DNA from: SIG565 sp045540055
GTDB taxonomy: Bacteria; Bacillota; Clostridia; Oscillospirales; Acutalibacteraceae
DNA length: 46,294 nucleotides
NCBI GenBank assembly: GCA_045540055.1
Contig: JAZQGO010000021.1
Coordinates: forward strand, 1 to 46,294
Direction: 5' to 3'
Numbering within the stretch: the stretch's first letter is position 1; each line of letters opens with the position of its first letter. Below the pieces are notes generated by a model. It ran no database searches. It saw only the letters and a program-made list of their open reading frames with translations, and was not told the DNA's origin. Below, one piece after another: positions 1 through 7,857 of this stretch. The translations under genes were made by a program, and so were the position numbers.

Positions 1-1393
1 CACCTATTATATCTGCTCGCATAATAGCCTCAACGTCAAAAGATTCGAATGGTAGCGCAAAACCAATACCAATTGAAAAACCTGCATCGGCTTCAAAATT
101 CGCAATAATACTTTTAATAATTTCATTAAAAAACTCTTTTGTAAAAATGATACCAGCTGTTTTCTCTATATTGTCCCATATTGTAATAAACCAATTTGAA
201 GAAGTGTTATTCTTATCCCCTCTCTCCGCACTCAACCCAAACGGGTCAATATTAGAAACGGGATTACCGTTTGCATAAGCATAGCGGTTAAGAGTTACGG
301 CATTTGAAATTTCACCAGCGATTATATCAGCATTGATAAATCTGCGAAGTTCGGGGCTGTAATAACGGGCGCGCATATAGATAAGTCCGTTATTATCAGT
401 TACAACACCGTCACGGCCATTATAAAGGAATATTACAACGGATGTTCCTGTTCTTGAAATGAGATTGCCGTAGGTGTCATAAGCAAAAGTATCTGTTACA
501 TTACCGTTAATATCGGTAATAGCCGTTGTACTGCCACGATAATCGAAGTGATAGGTTTTAAAGCTGCCACTTGTTTCTTCACCTATAAGACCAAGTCCAT
601 AAACATACTTTGTAACAACACCATCTGTTGTTTTAACCAACAACTGACTTAATCTGCCATTTGTATTGTACGCATAGGTTGTTTCGCTTTCACCACACAG
701 ATTGCGAACACGAACATCCTCAACATTGTATGTGTAGGTGTTTCCTCCGGCAGAAATCAAACGGTTAGCCGAATCATATACAAATGACATTTGTGCGCCG
801 TTTAGCGTTGCGGAAAGCATATTACCATCCATATCATAGGTAACAGCTTGACCGTTATATGAAGTTAAACGGTTGTTTTGGTCATAAACAAAGGTATCTG
901 TTCCATCACTTACTGTGCAAGAGGTAATATTTCCTGCCGCATCATAAGCATAGGTTTCTTCGGAAGTTGTATTATCCGAAAGATTTGTAACGGTACGCTT
1001 TGTAACACGAGATAGACTATCATAAGTATACTCGAATTTTACATTTTCTGCAAGATGTGTTTCAGATAAAATTCTTCCCAAAGTATCATAAGTATATTCA
1101 TATCCTACGATAACGATGTTAGCGGAATTTCTTTCAATGGTAGAAACGACTCTTTGTGCATTATCATAAACGGTGGTTGTTATGCTACCGTCAGGCTTTG
1201 TTACACCGATAACATTATTATTCTCATCATAAGAATAGGTTGTTACACGGTTAGCCCAGTCTGTAACGGATACAAGATTGTTATTAGCGTCATATGCGTA
1301 TGTAACAGCAGTATTATCAGGGTAAATAATCTTTGTGAGATTTCCTATGGTATCATATTCATATGCAAAACTACGTTTTGAAGATATGCAATG
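1..1393 (-). CDS. Rhs/YD-repeat protein, 5'-truncated and running off the left edge
   Basis: An open frame of 464 codons on the minus strand starts directly after an in-frame TAG at 1394-1396, has no plausible start codon near that end, and is still open at base 1. It encodes tandem YD repeats (YSYDENNN, YTYDTLGR, FVYDQNNR, TYDMDGNM) and then the Rhs-associated core with GLIYMRARYY and, near 232-265, NPVSNIDPFGLS, which marks the end of the beta-cage shell. About 77 residues of the variable C-terminal tip lie beyond that and I do not recognise them. Rhs proteins are large secreted or surface polymorphic toxins of 1000-3000 residues that encapsulate a C-terminal toxin. This fragment lacks the N-terminal secretion part, so it is either a dead remnant or a silent tip cassette. 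Any immunity gene would lie outside the window, to the left. Confidence 0.85.
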
Positions 1394-1403
1394 CTACGCA
1401 TTG
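1389..1403. repeat. Small hairpin at the Rhs truncation point
   Basis: Six-base arms CAATGC and GCATTG flank a 3-base loop, exactly where the Rhs frame meets its upstream TAG. From here to about 1517 the DNA is non-coding, with another short inverted repeat (GAACC-TAC-GGTTC) near 1450, and I recognise nothing else in it. It may be a recombination or repeat-insertion scar. Confidence 0.4.
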
Positions 1404-1517
1404 ATTTATTAGGTTTGGCTAGATATTTTTATGTCTGCGGGACGGAACTTGAACCTACGGTTCTTCACTCTTACGGTACCCCACATCTCGATACTACCGT
1501 ATTTTACTATATCACCA

Positions 1518-1546
1518 TTGTAATACACCATTTTTTCTGCTATAAT
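1518..1546 (+). promoter_or_regulatory. Sigma-A promoter for rsmE
   Basis: TTGTAA (1518-1523), a 17-base spacer and TATAAT (1541-1546), about 18 bases before the rsmE start. An AGGTGG ribosome binding site lies between. Confidence 0.7.
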
Positions 1547-1563
1547 GAGAAAAAGGTGGGTTA

Positions 1564-2319
1564 ATGATGTATAACTTTTTCGTTGGTGATTCTAAAAAGC
1601 AGGCAGAGTGCTATTTTATAGACGGGCCTGACTATAATCACATTAAAAATGTTTTACGAATGGGTATTGGGGATGCCTTTCTTGTAAGTAACAACGGCTC
1701 AAGTGACCTATGCAAAATTGAATCACTTGATAACGGTGTAGCGGTTGCGCGAATTATTGAGCAAGACTATCAAAACACCGAACTGCCTATAAAAATATAT
1801 CTCTTTCAGGGTCTGCCCAAGGGCGATAAAATGGAGCTTATTATACAAAAAGCGGTTGAATTGGGTGTTCATACAATAGTACCTGTTGAGATGAAGCATT
1901 GTGTTGTAAAGCTTGACGATAAAAAGAAAAAAGCAAAACAGACTCGTTGGCAATCTATTGCCGAAAGTGCCGCTAAACAGAGCAAGCGTAACACTATACC
2001 TGAGGTTGCTGAGGTTATGTCATACAGTAATGCGATGAAGTTGGCGAGCGAGCTCGATTTACTGCTTGTACCGTATGAAAATAAAAACGGCATGGCTGAC
2101 ACCAAGCAGGTACTCAAAAAACTTTGTGAGGGTAAGAGCGTAGGCATACTGATAGGTCCCGAAGGCGGCTTCGACGAGAATGAAGTGGGGGCGGCAAAGG
2201 CTATCGGCGGACTTGCCATTTCACTCGGCAAGCGCATTTTGCGCACCGAAACAGCCGCAATAGCGGCACTTAGTATGTGTATGCTTCATATAGAAATGAA
2301 TGTCGGAGAGGATAAATGA
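1564..2319 (+). CDS. rsmE: 16S rRNA (uracil-1498-N3)-methyltransferase RsmE
   Basis: RsmE methylates N3 of U1498 of 16S rRNA in the 30S subunit using S-adenosylmethionine. The 251-residue length fits the family. An N-terminal PUA-like part (about 1-70) is followed by a SPOUT domain with the knot motifs IGPEGGF (197-203) and LGKRILRTET (221-230). The ATG at 1564 follows AGGTGGG closely; the next ATG at 1567 is equally possible and would remove one residue. The gene overlaps the next methyltransferase by 4 bases (ATGA at 2316-2319), so the two are probably translationally coupled. Its own sigma-A promoter lies at 1518-1546. Confidence 0.95.
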   Translation: MMYNFFVGDSKKQAECYFIDGPDYNHIKNVLRMGIGDAFLVSNNGSSDLCKIESLDNGVAVARIIEQDYQNTELPIKIYLFQGLPKGDKMELIIQKAVELGVHTIVPVEMKHCVVKLDDKKKKAKQTRWQSIAESAAKQSKRNTIPEVAEVMSYSNAMKLASELDLLLVPYENKNGMADTKQVLKKLCEGKSVGILIGPEGGFDENEVGAAKAIGGLAISLGKRILRTETAAIAALSMCMLHIEMNVGEDK

Positions 2320-3668
2320 AAACACTTCCTTTAGAATTTTGTGGGCGTATGAAGTCACTTTTAAGTGACGATTATCCTGAATTTATTAAGGCGCTGGACG
2401 AGCCACCAATAAAGGCATTTCGTGTAAACACCGATAAAATTTCACTCGAGGACTTTGAGAAAATCAATGTTTTCGGCGGTGAAAAAATACCCTATGTGCA
2501 AAACGGTTATTATCTTGACTATGATAAGGTTGGTAATCACCCCTATCATCACGCAGGGCTTATTTATGTTCAGGAGCCTGCCGCAATGGCACCCGCCGAA
2601 TGTATCGACATAGAACCCGAATGGAAAATACTCGATATGTGCGCAGCCCCCGGCGGCAAAAGCACACAGCTTAAAAATAAGCTTGGTGCCAACGGCGTGC
2701 TTGTATCAAACGAAATTATCGCCTCGCGTTGTAAAATTCTGACGGGTAATATAGAAAGACTTGGCCTTGAAAACACCGTCACTACCTGTATGGATACCAC
2801 TCGCCTTGCAAAAACCTTCTATAAAACCTTTGATTTGGTTATGGTGGATGCGCCCTGCTCGGGTGAAGGTATGTTCAGAAAGGACGAAAACGCTATAACC
2901 GAGTGGAGTTTAGATAACGTAAAAATGTGTGCCGTAAGGCAGGCAGATATACTTGAGAATGCCGTAAAGGCTCTTAAGGACGGCGGTTACATAGTTTATG
3001 CGACCTGCACTTTTTCTCTGGAAGAAAACGAAATGACGGTAGACCGCTTTTTATGCGCTCATCCCGAATTTGAGTTGATACCTGTAAAGCAAGCGGTAAT
3101 TGAGCACACCGCCGACGGCATATGCTTTGACGGCTGTCAGACCGAAAACATACATTTTTGCCGCAGATTTTACCCGCACATTTCTAAGGGTGAGGGACAA
3201 TTTATGGCGGTGCTTCACAATAAAAATGAAGGCGCCATTGCAGTAAAGCCCACTCCGAAGGGAAGCCAAAAAATCGACAAGACTGTGACCGATTTTCTTG
3301 ATAGTGTGCTGACAGACTATAAAAAGGAAAATCTAAGGATGTATAACGGCAACCCCGTATACTTTACACCTGATTTTGAGGTGGCAGACGGTGTTGCTTT
3401 CTGCCTTGGTGTTACTATTGGCGAAATAAGGAAAAACTACATTCTGCCACACCATCAGTTCTTTATGGCACTGGGCAAACACTTTAAAAATAAGATTGTG
3501 TTAGAGCCCGACAGCGAGCAGATTGAAAAATATCTTCACGGTGAAGAAATTGAGGTTGACAACCAAAACGGTTGGGCGGTAGTAACGGTAAACGCATGCG
3601 CTTTGGGTGGCGCAAAGTCAGTCGGCGGCATCGCCAAAAACCACTACCCGAAGGGACTAAGAAAATAA
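2316..3668 (+). CDS. RsmF/NOL1-NOP2-Sun family RNA (cytosine-C5)-methyltransferase
   Basis: A 450-residue SAM-dependent m5C methyltransferase of rRNA or tRNA. The SAM motif DMCAAPGGKS is at 107-116. Motif IV DAPCSGEGM is at 178-186 with C181, and motif VI YATCTFS carries C231; these are the two conserved cysteines, one catalytic and one for product release. The C-terminal 150 residues resemble the PUA-like extension of Gram-positive RsmF-type enzymes. The start overlaps the rsmE stop. Family assignment is firm, but which cytosine is modified cannot be read from sequence. A strong hairpin follows at 3676. Confidence 0.9.
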   Translation: MKTLPLEFCGRMKSLLSDDYPEFIKALDEPPIKAFRVNTDKISLEDFEKINVFGGEKIPYVQNGYYLDYDKVGNHPYHHAGLIYVQEPAAMAPAECIDIEPEWKILDMCAAPGGKSTQLKNKLGANGVLVSNEIIASRCKILTGNIERLGLENTVTTCMDTTRLAKTFYKTFDLVMVDAPCSGEGMFRKDENAITEWSLDNVKMCAVRQADILENAVKALKDGGYIVYATCTFSLEENEMTVDRFLCAHPEFELIPVKQAVIEHTADGICFDGCQTENIHFCRRFYPHISKGEGQFMAVLHNKNEGAIAVKPTPKGSQKIDKTVTDFLDSVLTDYKKENLRMYNGNPVYFTPDFEVADGVAFCLGVTIGEIRKNYILPHHQFFMALGKHFKNKIVLEPDSEQIEKYLHGEEIEVDNQNGWAVVTVNACALGGAKSVGGIAKNHYPKGLRK

Positions 3669-3675
3669 AACAGTA

Positions 3676-3710
3676 ACAAGGCTTGGAATATCCAAGCCTT
3701 GTAATTTTTA
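3676..3710 (+). terminator. Intrinsic terminator after the rsmF-like gene
   Basis: A perfect 12-bp stem (3676-3687 with 3691-3702) with a 3-base loop is followed by AATTTTTA. It may also stop yitT transcripts from the other strand. Confidence 0.8.
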
Positions 3711-3738
3711 ATAACATTATTCCTATAAACAGCAAGTG

Positions 3739-3783
3739 TAAGGGCATATGCCCGCCCTTAAGCGAACACGGATAATCAGAACC
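3739..3783. repeat. Hairpin plus single MITE-end-like sequence
   Basis: A 7-bp inverted repeat TAAGGGC/GCCCTTA (3739-3745 with 3754-3760) contains the palindrome GGGCATATGCCC. It is followed at 3759-3783 by 25 bases that match the terminal inverted repeat of the element at 44633-44908 at 22 of 25 positions. No partner end is visible nearby, so this looks like a diverged solo end. It abuts the stop codon of yitT. Confidence 0.5.
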
Positions 3784-4670
3784 TACTTTGACTCCGCCTT
3801 GAACACATCGGCAACCTCGTTAATTGTAACATAGGCACGCGGGTCAATATCGTGAATTATACTTCTCATACGCGAAATCTGAAAACGGTTAACAACGAAG
3901 TATACAACCGTTTTATCATTACCCGAATAGCCGCCCTTGGCATCAATCATAGTGGTACCGCTCTCAAAGGTTTCCATAAGCGTCGCACTGATTTCTTCTG
4001 CCTTTTCAGTAATTATCATTACGGCTTTTTCACGGTCAATACCCTCGACAATAAAGTCGACCGTTTTAAGCGCCGCGCCGTATGCGACAATGGAATACAG
4101 CGGCAATATCCAACTATGTGTCGCAAAGCCACAGACAATATAAAGCAGAATATTATAAATCATAACAAATGTGCCTACGGTAATGCCGAGCCGCTTTGCA
4201 AAGATAACCGCCATAACCTCAACACCATCAAGAGCGCCTCCGTAGCGTATGGTAAGACCGCTACCGACACCCGAGATAAGTCCGCCAAAAAGCGCACACA
4301 ACAGTAAATCGTTTTCGGCCAAAGGCGATGCAATACTCACATCAATGGGTAATACATCGGTAATAAGCCACGCCCAAATCGAATAAGTGGCTACGGTAAA
4401 AATCGAATAAACCGTAAATACCGCACCCTGCCGCTTAAGACCAAACAAAAACAGTGGGATATTAAGGATTAACAAAAATACCGACAGATTTAAAAATTCG
4501 GGAGTTACAGATGATAAAAGCATAGATGTGCCCGAAATGCCGCTATCGTAAAGCCTTACGGGTGCTAAAAATACCGTTACACCAAAGGCGTTGATTATAC
4601 CCGCAATAAAGAGTATTAAAAAGTTCTGCCATTTTAAGGCTGAAATTAAGTTTTTAAATTTATTTTTCAT
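3783..4670 (-). CDS. YitT family membrane protein (DUF161 + DUF2179)
   Basis: A 295-residue integral membrane protein. The N-terminal two thirds carry about five to six hydrophobic segments (for example 15-37, 57-76, 80-105, 145-190) typical of the YitT_membrane family. A C-terminal soluble domain (about 215-290) matches DUF2179 and includes GGYSGNDKTVVYFVVNR. Family members have no firmly established transport substrate, so none is assigned. The ATG at 4670 is preceded by GGTG and by a TTGACA-N17-TAAAAT promoter whose -35 box overlaps that of the divergent HAD gene. Confidence 0.88.
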   Translation of the reverse strand: MKNKFKNLISALKWQNFLILFIAGIINAFGVTVFLAPVRLYDSGISGTSMLLSSVTPEFLNLSVFLLILNIPLFLFGLKRQGAVFTVYSIFTVATYSIWAWLITDVLPIDVSIASPLAENDLLLCALFGGLISGVGSGLTIRYGGALDGVEVMAVIFAKRLGITVGTFVMIYNILLYIVCGFATHSWILPLYSIVAYGAALKTVDFIVEGIDREKAVMIITEKAEEISATLMETFESGTTMIDAKGGYSGNDKTVVYFVVNRFQISRMRSIIHDIDPRAYVTINEVADVFKAESK

Positions 4671-4687
4671 TTATTTCACCATAATCA

Positions 4688-4716
4688 ATTTTAACATTTC
4701 TGAAATGACTTGTCAA
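4688..4716 (-). promoter_or_regulatory. Sigma-A promoter for yitT
   Basis: On the minus strand, TTGACA (4716-4711), a 17-base spacer and TAAAAT (4693-4688). The -35 box sits on top of the -35 box of the divergent promoter. Confidence 0.75.
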
Positions 4717-4738
4717 TTAAGTTAGTGGGTGATATAAT
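4710..4738 (+). promoter_or_regulatory. Sigma-A promoter for the HAD hydrolase gene
   Basis: TTGTCA (4710-4715), a 17-base spacer and TATAAT (4733-4738), 15 bases before the start codon of the HAD gene. Confidence 0.75.
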
Positions 4739-4753
4739 GTTTCGGGTGATTTT

Positions 4754-5443
4754 ATGATAAAAGCAATTATTTTTGACCTTGACCATACCCTGTTCGACCG
4801 ATATGCGACCTTTACAAAAATATTTAATGAGTGTGACTTGTCACACATCCCCTTTTGCGACGGTGTAACGCGCGAGAAGGCGCTTGAGGCATTTATATAT
4901 ACCGACCGCCACTTTATTCACAATTTAAAGCCCTGGCACGCTATGTATGAACAGCTTGTAAAGCAAAATATTCTAAGAGATAATGTAGTATCTGTCGACG
5001 AATTTTATACCACCTGCCTGATACCCCTTTTCAAAAAGGTCTCTGTCCCCTATGACTTTACAATTCCCACGCTCGACAGACTTAGGCAAATGGTCTTGAA
5101 AATAGGTCTTATAACTAACGGACACCACGAGTTGCAGTATGCAAAGCTTAATAACATCGGCATAACCGATAAATTTGACGAAATAGTAGTTTCGGGCGAT
5201 GTTGGTGCGCAAAAGCCCTCGCCCATACCGTTTGAAATAATGGCTCAGAGACTCGGTATTTCAGCTCGGGAAATGCTTTATGTTGGGGATAACCCACTGA
5301 ATGATATTGACGCCTCACGAAAAGCCGGCTATATACCTGTTTGGGTGCGAACAACAGGTACATGGATTTTCCCCGAAATTGAAAAGCCCGAGCTACAAAT
5401 TGACACCATTGCCGAGCTACCCGAGCTTATCGCCAATCTCTGA
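4754..5443 (+). CDS. HAD superfamily (subclass IA) hydrolase
   Basis: A 229-residue phosphatase-type HAD protein of the YjjG/haloacid dehalogenase-like group. Motif I FDLDHT supplies the nucleophile D8 and the acid D10. Motif II is LITNG, motif III the lysine in GAQKPSP, and motif IV GDNPLNDID. The alpha-helical cap lies between motifs I and II, about residues 15-85. The substrate is probably a small phosphorylated metabolite and cannot be called. The gene is a single transcription unit with its own promoter and a strong terminator. Confidence 0.88.
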   Translation: MIKAIIFDLDHTLFDRYATFTKIFNECDLSHIPFCDGVTREKALEAFIYTDRHFIHNLKPWHAMYEQLVKQNILRDNVVSVDEFYTTCLIPLFKKVSVPYDFTIPTLDRLRQMVLKIGLITNGHHELQYAKLNNIGITDKFDEIVVSGDVGAQKPSPIPFEIMAQRLGISAREMLYVGDNPLNDIDASRKAGYIPVWVRTTGTWIFPEIEKPELQIDTIAELPELIANL

Positions 5444-5462
5444 ATCCTAAACCCTAAATCCT

Positions 5463-5502
5463 AAAAAAACGACACAGCGCAAAAGCACTGTGTCGTTTTT
5501 TT
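5463..5502. terminator. Bidirectional intrinsic terminator
   Basis: A 15-base arm at 5463-5477 pairs with 5488-5502, with A and T runs at the outer ends. It serves the HAD gene on the plus strand and the Mrp gene on the minus strand, whose stop codon overlaps it. Confidence 0.9.
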
Positions 5503-6349
5503 ATTTCTTCAACTTTGCATCGATATAAGCCGCTGCATCTTTAAAGTAGTTGTTTTGTATTTTTTCAAACATACCATTATCAACGAGTGACGCCATATCA
5601 GTATCAATCGGTATACGCGCAAGCAAGGGTAGATCTAATTCATCGGCAACGCTTTCGGTCTTGCCCGTGCCGAAAATATGGAACTCCTTGCCGCAGTCGG
5701 GGCATTTAACGCAACTCATATTCTCAACAATGCCGAGTACGGGAATATTCATCAGCTTTGCCATGTTGTACGCCTTTTTAACTATCAGAGACACAAGGTC
5801 CTGAGGTGAAGTGACAATAACAATTCCGTCAAGCGGTATACTCTGAAAAACTGTAAGCGGTACGTCCCCTGTACCCGGTGGGCAGTCGATGAACATATAA
5901 TCGGTATCTGCCCAGTTAACCTCGCCCCAAAACTGCTTGACGGCACCCGCTATAACGGGACCGCGCCAGACTACAGGCGACTCGGCATCCTCAAGCAAGA
6001 GGTTTACCGACATCATTTTTATACCATTTTCGGTAACGGCAGGAAGTATGCCTGTTTCGTTCTGCATGGCTCTCGAATTTATACCAAACATTTTAGGAAT
6101 TGACGGGCCTGTGATGTCGGCATCAAGTATGGCGGTGGAATAGCCTGCACGATTCATCGATACCGCAAGACCAGCAGTCACCAAAGATTTACCAACACCA
6201 CCCTTACCGCTTACAACACCGATAACCTTTTTAACGGTGCTATACTCATTAAGTGGCTCTAAAAGTGACTCGGGCTGTTTATTAGCCGATGCACAAGAGC
6301 TGCAGTTACCGTCGCAACCCGTCTGATTACATTTTCTGTCTTCTTGCAT
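5501..6349 (-). CDS. Mrp/NBP35 family P-loop ATPase (Fe-S carrier)
   Basis: Mrp/ApbC proteins bind and transfer Fe-S clusters to target apoproteins in the cytosol. The deviant Walker A GKGGVGKS is at about 48-55, with the Walker B-like FIDCPPGTGD. An N-terminal cysteine cluster (C7, C12, C16, C19) resembles Nbp35. The second cysteine group CVKCPDC includes the CxxC expected to hold a cluster between subunits. I start the protein at the ATG at 6349 (282 aa): AGGAG directly abuts an upstream ATG at 6358, but is properly spaced (9 bases) for 6349. It is last in a run with nifS and nifU, consistent with Fe-S assembly. Confidence 0.92.
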   Translation of the reverse strand: MQEDRKCNQTGCDGNCSSCASANKQPESLLEPLNEYSTVKKVIGVVSGKGGVGKSLVTAGLAVSMNRAGYSTAILDADITGPSIPKMFGINSRAMQNETGILPAVTENGIKMMSVNLLLEDAESPVVWRGPVIAGAVKQFWGEVNWADTDYMFIDCPPGTGDVPLTVFQSIPLDGIVIVTSPQDLVSLIVKKAYNMAKLMNIPVLGIVENMSCVKCPDCGKEFHIFGTGKTESVADELDLPLLARIPIDTDMASLVDNGMFEKIQNNYFKDAAAYIDAKLKK

Positions 6350-6371
6350 TTTAAACATCTCCTATCAGCAA

Positions 6372-7295
6372 TTAAAACTGTGTATATATCTGCTTAGTGC
6401 AGCCCTCGGGCGAATAGCACCATTTGTCCATCCTATCCCCATTGTAGAAATATCTGACCGACGTGGTGTAATCACTGTCAAAGCTGTCAATTATAATGAG
6501 CTTAACCTTCATTTTTTCAGGTATTATACTCTTTATGTAAACACTTGCCTGCTGACCTATATAAACACCGGGTTTAGACTCGGCAAGTCCCGCAAGGTTG
6601 GGTGTGATTTCAACAAAAATACCGTAGCTCTCAACCGAGCGCACAATTCCCGATACGGTCTGACCCGCACTTAAAATATCAGCATTTTCCTGCCAAGTGC
6701 CAAGCAGCTCCTTATGGGTAAGGGTTATTCTGCCGTCGGGTGAAATTTGCTTGACGACCACCTTTATGTCACTACCAACAATGAATCTATCCCTCGGGTG
6801 TGATATGCGTGACACCGAAATAGAATCTATAGGCAAAAGCGCAATATTGCCACAGCCTATATCACAAAAGGCGCCAAAGCTCTCAAGATGTGTAACTCGT
6901 GCATTTATTACATCGCCCGGTGTCAGCTTTGATATAAATTCTTTACGGCAAAGCTGCTGAGCCTCGCGGCGAGAAAGTATAGCGTGCATCTTGCCTGCCC
7001 CATCGGTTTCGACACTCTTGACCGTAAAGCAAACCGACTTACCAACACGCGAAATCAGCGCAATATCACGCACACTGCCTTCACTAATGCCTATAGCGCC
7101 CTCATCTCTCGGTATAATTCCGTTCATACAGCCAAGATTAACTATTAAATTATGCTGTGCGTCACACATTACCGCGTTAGCCTCTAAAATTTCGCCCTTG
7201 GCGGCGGCTTCGGTTAGGTTTATGGGTGTGCGCAGCTTTTTTTGATTTTGCAGACTGCCGCTAAGAAACCCTTCGGGATAATAGCTTTTCATCAT
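6372..7295 (-). CDS. S1 RNA-binding domain protein (S1-like, about 307 aa)
   Basis: The protein contains at least two S1 OB-fold repeats: LTPGDVINARVTHLESFGAF... (about 125-195) and AGQTVSGIVRSVESYGIFV... (about 205-265). A degenerate one may lie at 35-110. It resembles short S1-like proteins of Clostridia and probably binds RNA or ribosomes, but the precise role is unknown. It is separate from the full S1 domain set fused to IspH at 31539. A TTG at 7301 extends the frame, but GAAAGG is correctly spaced for the ATG at 7295. It lies between nifU and mrp on the same strand. Confidence 0.82.
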   Translation of the reverse strand: MMKSYYPEGFLSGSLQNQKKLRTPINLTEAAAKGEILEANAVMCDAQHNLIVNLGCMNGIIPRDEGAIGISEGSVRDIALISRVGKSVCFTVKSVETDGAGKMHAILSRREAQQLCRKEFISKLTPGDVINARVTHLESFGAFCDIGCGNIALLPIDSISVSRISHPRDRFIVGSDIKVVVKQISPDGRITLTHKELLGTWQENADILSAGQTVSGIVRSVESYGIFVEITPNLAGLAESKPGVYIGQQASVYIKSIIPEKMKVKLIIIDSFDSDYTTSVRYFYNGDRMDKWCYSPEGCTKQIYTQF

Positions 7296-7375
7296 TATCA
7301 AACCTTTCTTTTGAGTCCATATAATTTTGTTATCTAAAAAAATTATATGAAAGAAAGGTCAAAATAATGCTTAAA

Positions 7376-7413
7376 ACTGCATCTACGAAACGTGAACGAA
7401 ACGTAAATGCAGT
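7376..7413 (-). terminator. Weak terminator-like hairpin after nifU
   Basis: A 12-bp stem with one G-U pair (7376-7387 with 7402-7413) and a 14-base loop is followed on the minus strand by only four T. It may attenuate read-through from nifSU into the S1-domain gene. Confidence 0.45.
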
Positions 7414-7420
7414 GTGTTGT

Positions 7421-7855
7421 TTAATGTGCGCAGGAATCGCAATGATCGCAATCGCAGTTAATCTTACCGACAAACGGCGTGGGGTCAACGCCCTGCCTTT
7501 CATAATAATCGGCAAGCGCCATTTTAATAGCCTGCTCAGCCAGAACTGAACAGTGAATTTTATGCGGTGGCAATCCACCGAGCGCCTCAACAACCGCCTT
7601 GTTGGTAAGCTTAAGGGCATCCTCTATAGGCTGACCCTTAATCATTTCGGTTGCGATAGAGCTCGTAGCAATAGCCGAAGCACAACCGTAGGTCTTGAAT
7701 TTAACATCGGCGATAATTCCATTTTCAATCTTTAAATACATCTTCATTATATCGCCGCATTTAGCGTTACCTACTTCACCTACACCGTTAGCGTCGTTAA
7801 GCTCGCCGACATTTCTCGGATTTTCAAAATGGTCCATAACCTGCTGTGTATACAT
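7421..7855 (-). CDS. nifU: NifU/IscU-type Fe-S cluster scaffold protein
   Basis: This scaffold receives sulfur from NifS and assembles Fe-S clusters. The three ligand cysteines are C33 (NAKCGD), C58 (YGCASAIAT) and C102 (KIHCSVLAE). The first aspartate (GD after C33) is retained. The C-terminus adds a short cysteine-rich tail, CDCDHCDSC, that is not part of the core IscU fold. The GTG at 7858 could be read as a start, but GGGG lies 8 bases from the ATG at 7855, which gives the classic MYTxxVMDHFENPRNVG start. It follows the nifS stop by 2 bases. Confidence 0.93.
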   Translation of the reverse strand: MYTQQVMDHFENPRNVGELNDANGVGEVGNAKCGDIMKMYLKIENGIIADVKFKTYGCASAIATSSIATEMIKGQPIEDALKLTNKAVVEALGGLPPHKIHCSVLAEQAIKMALADYYERQGVDPTPFVGKINCDCDHCDSCAH

Positions 7856-7857
7856 CA

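Noticed and set aside
1154..1381. 75-codon plus-strand frame
   Set aside because: It is the complement of the Rhs YD repeats; the repeat motif is clear on the minus strand.
5446..5466. Telomere-like CCTAAA repeats after the HAD gene
   Set aside because: Only three imperfect units, adjoining a normal terminator; no reason to expect a linear replicon end.
7330..7370. TATAAT on the minus strand before the S1-domain gene
   Set aside because: No -35 box at acceptable spacing, so I do not call a promoter there.
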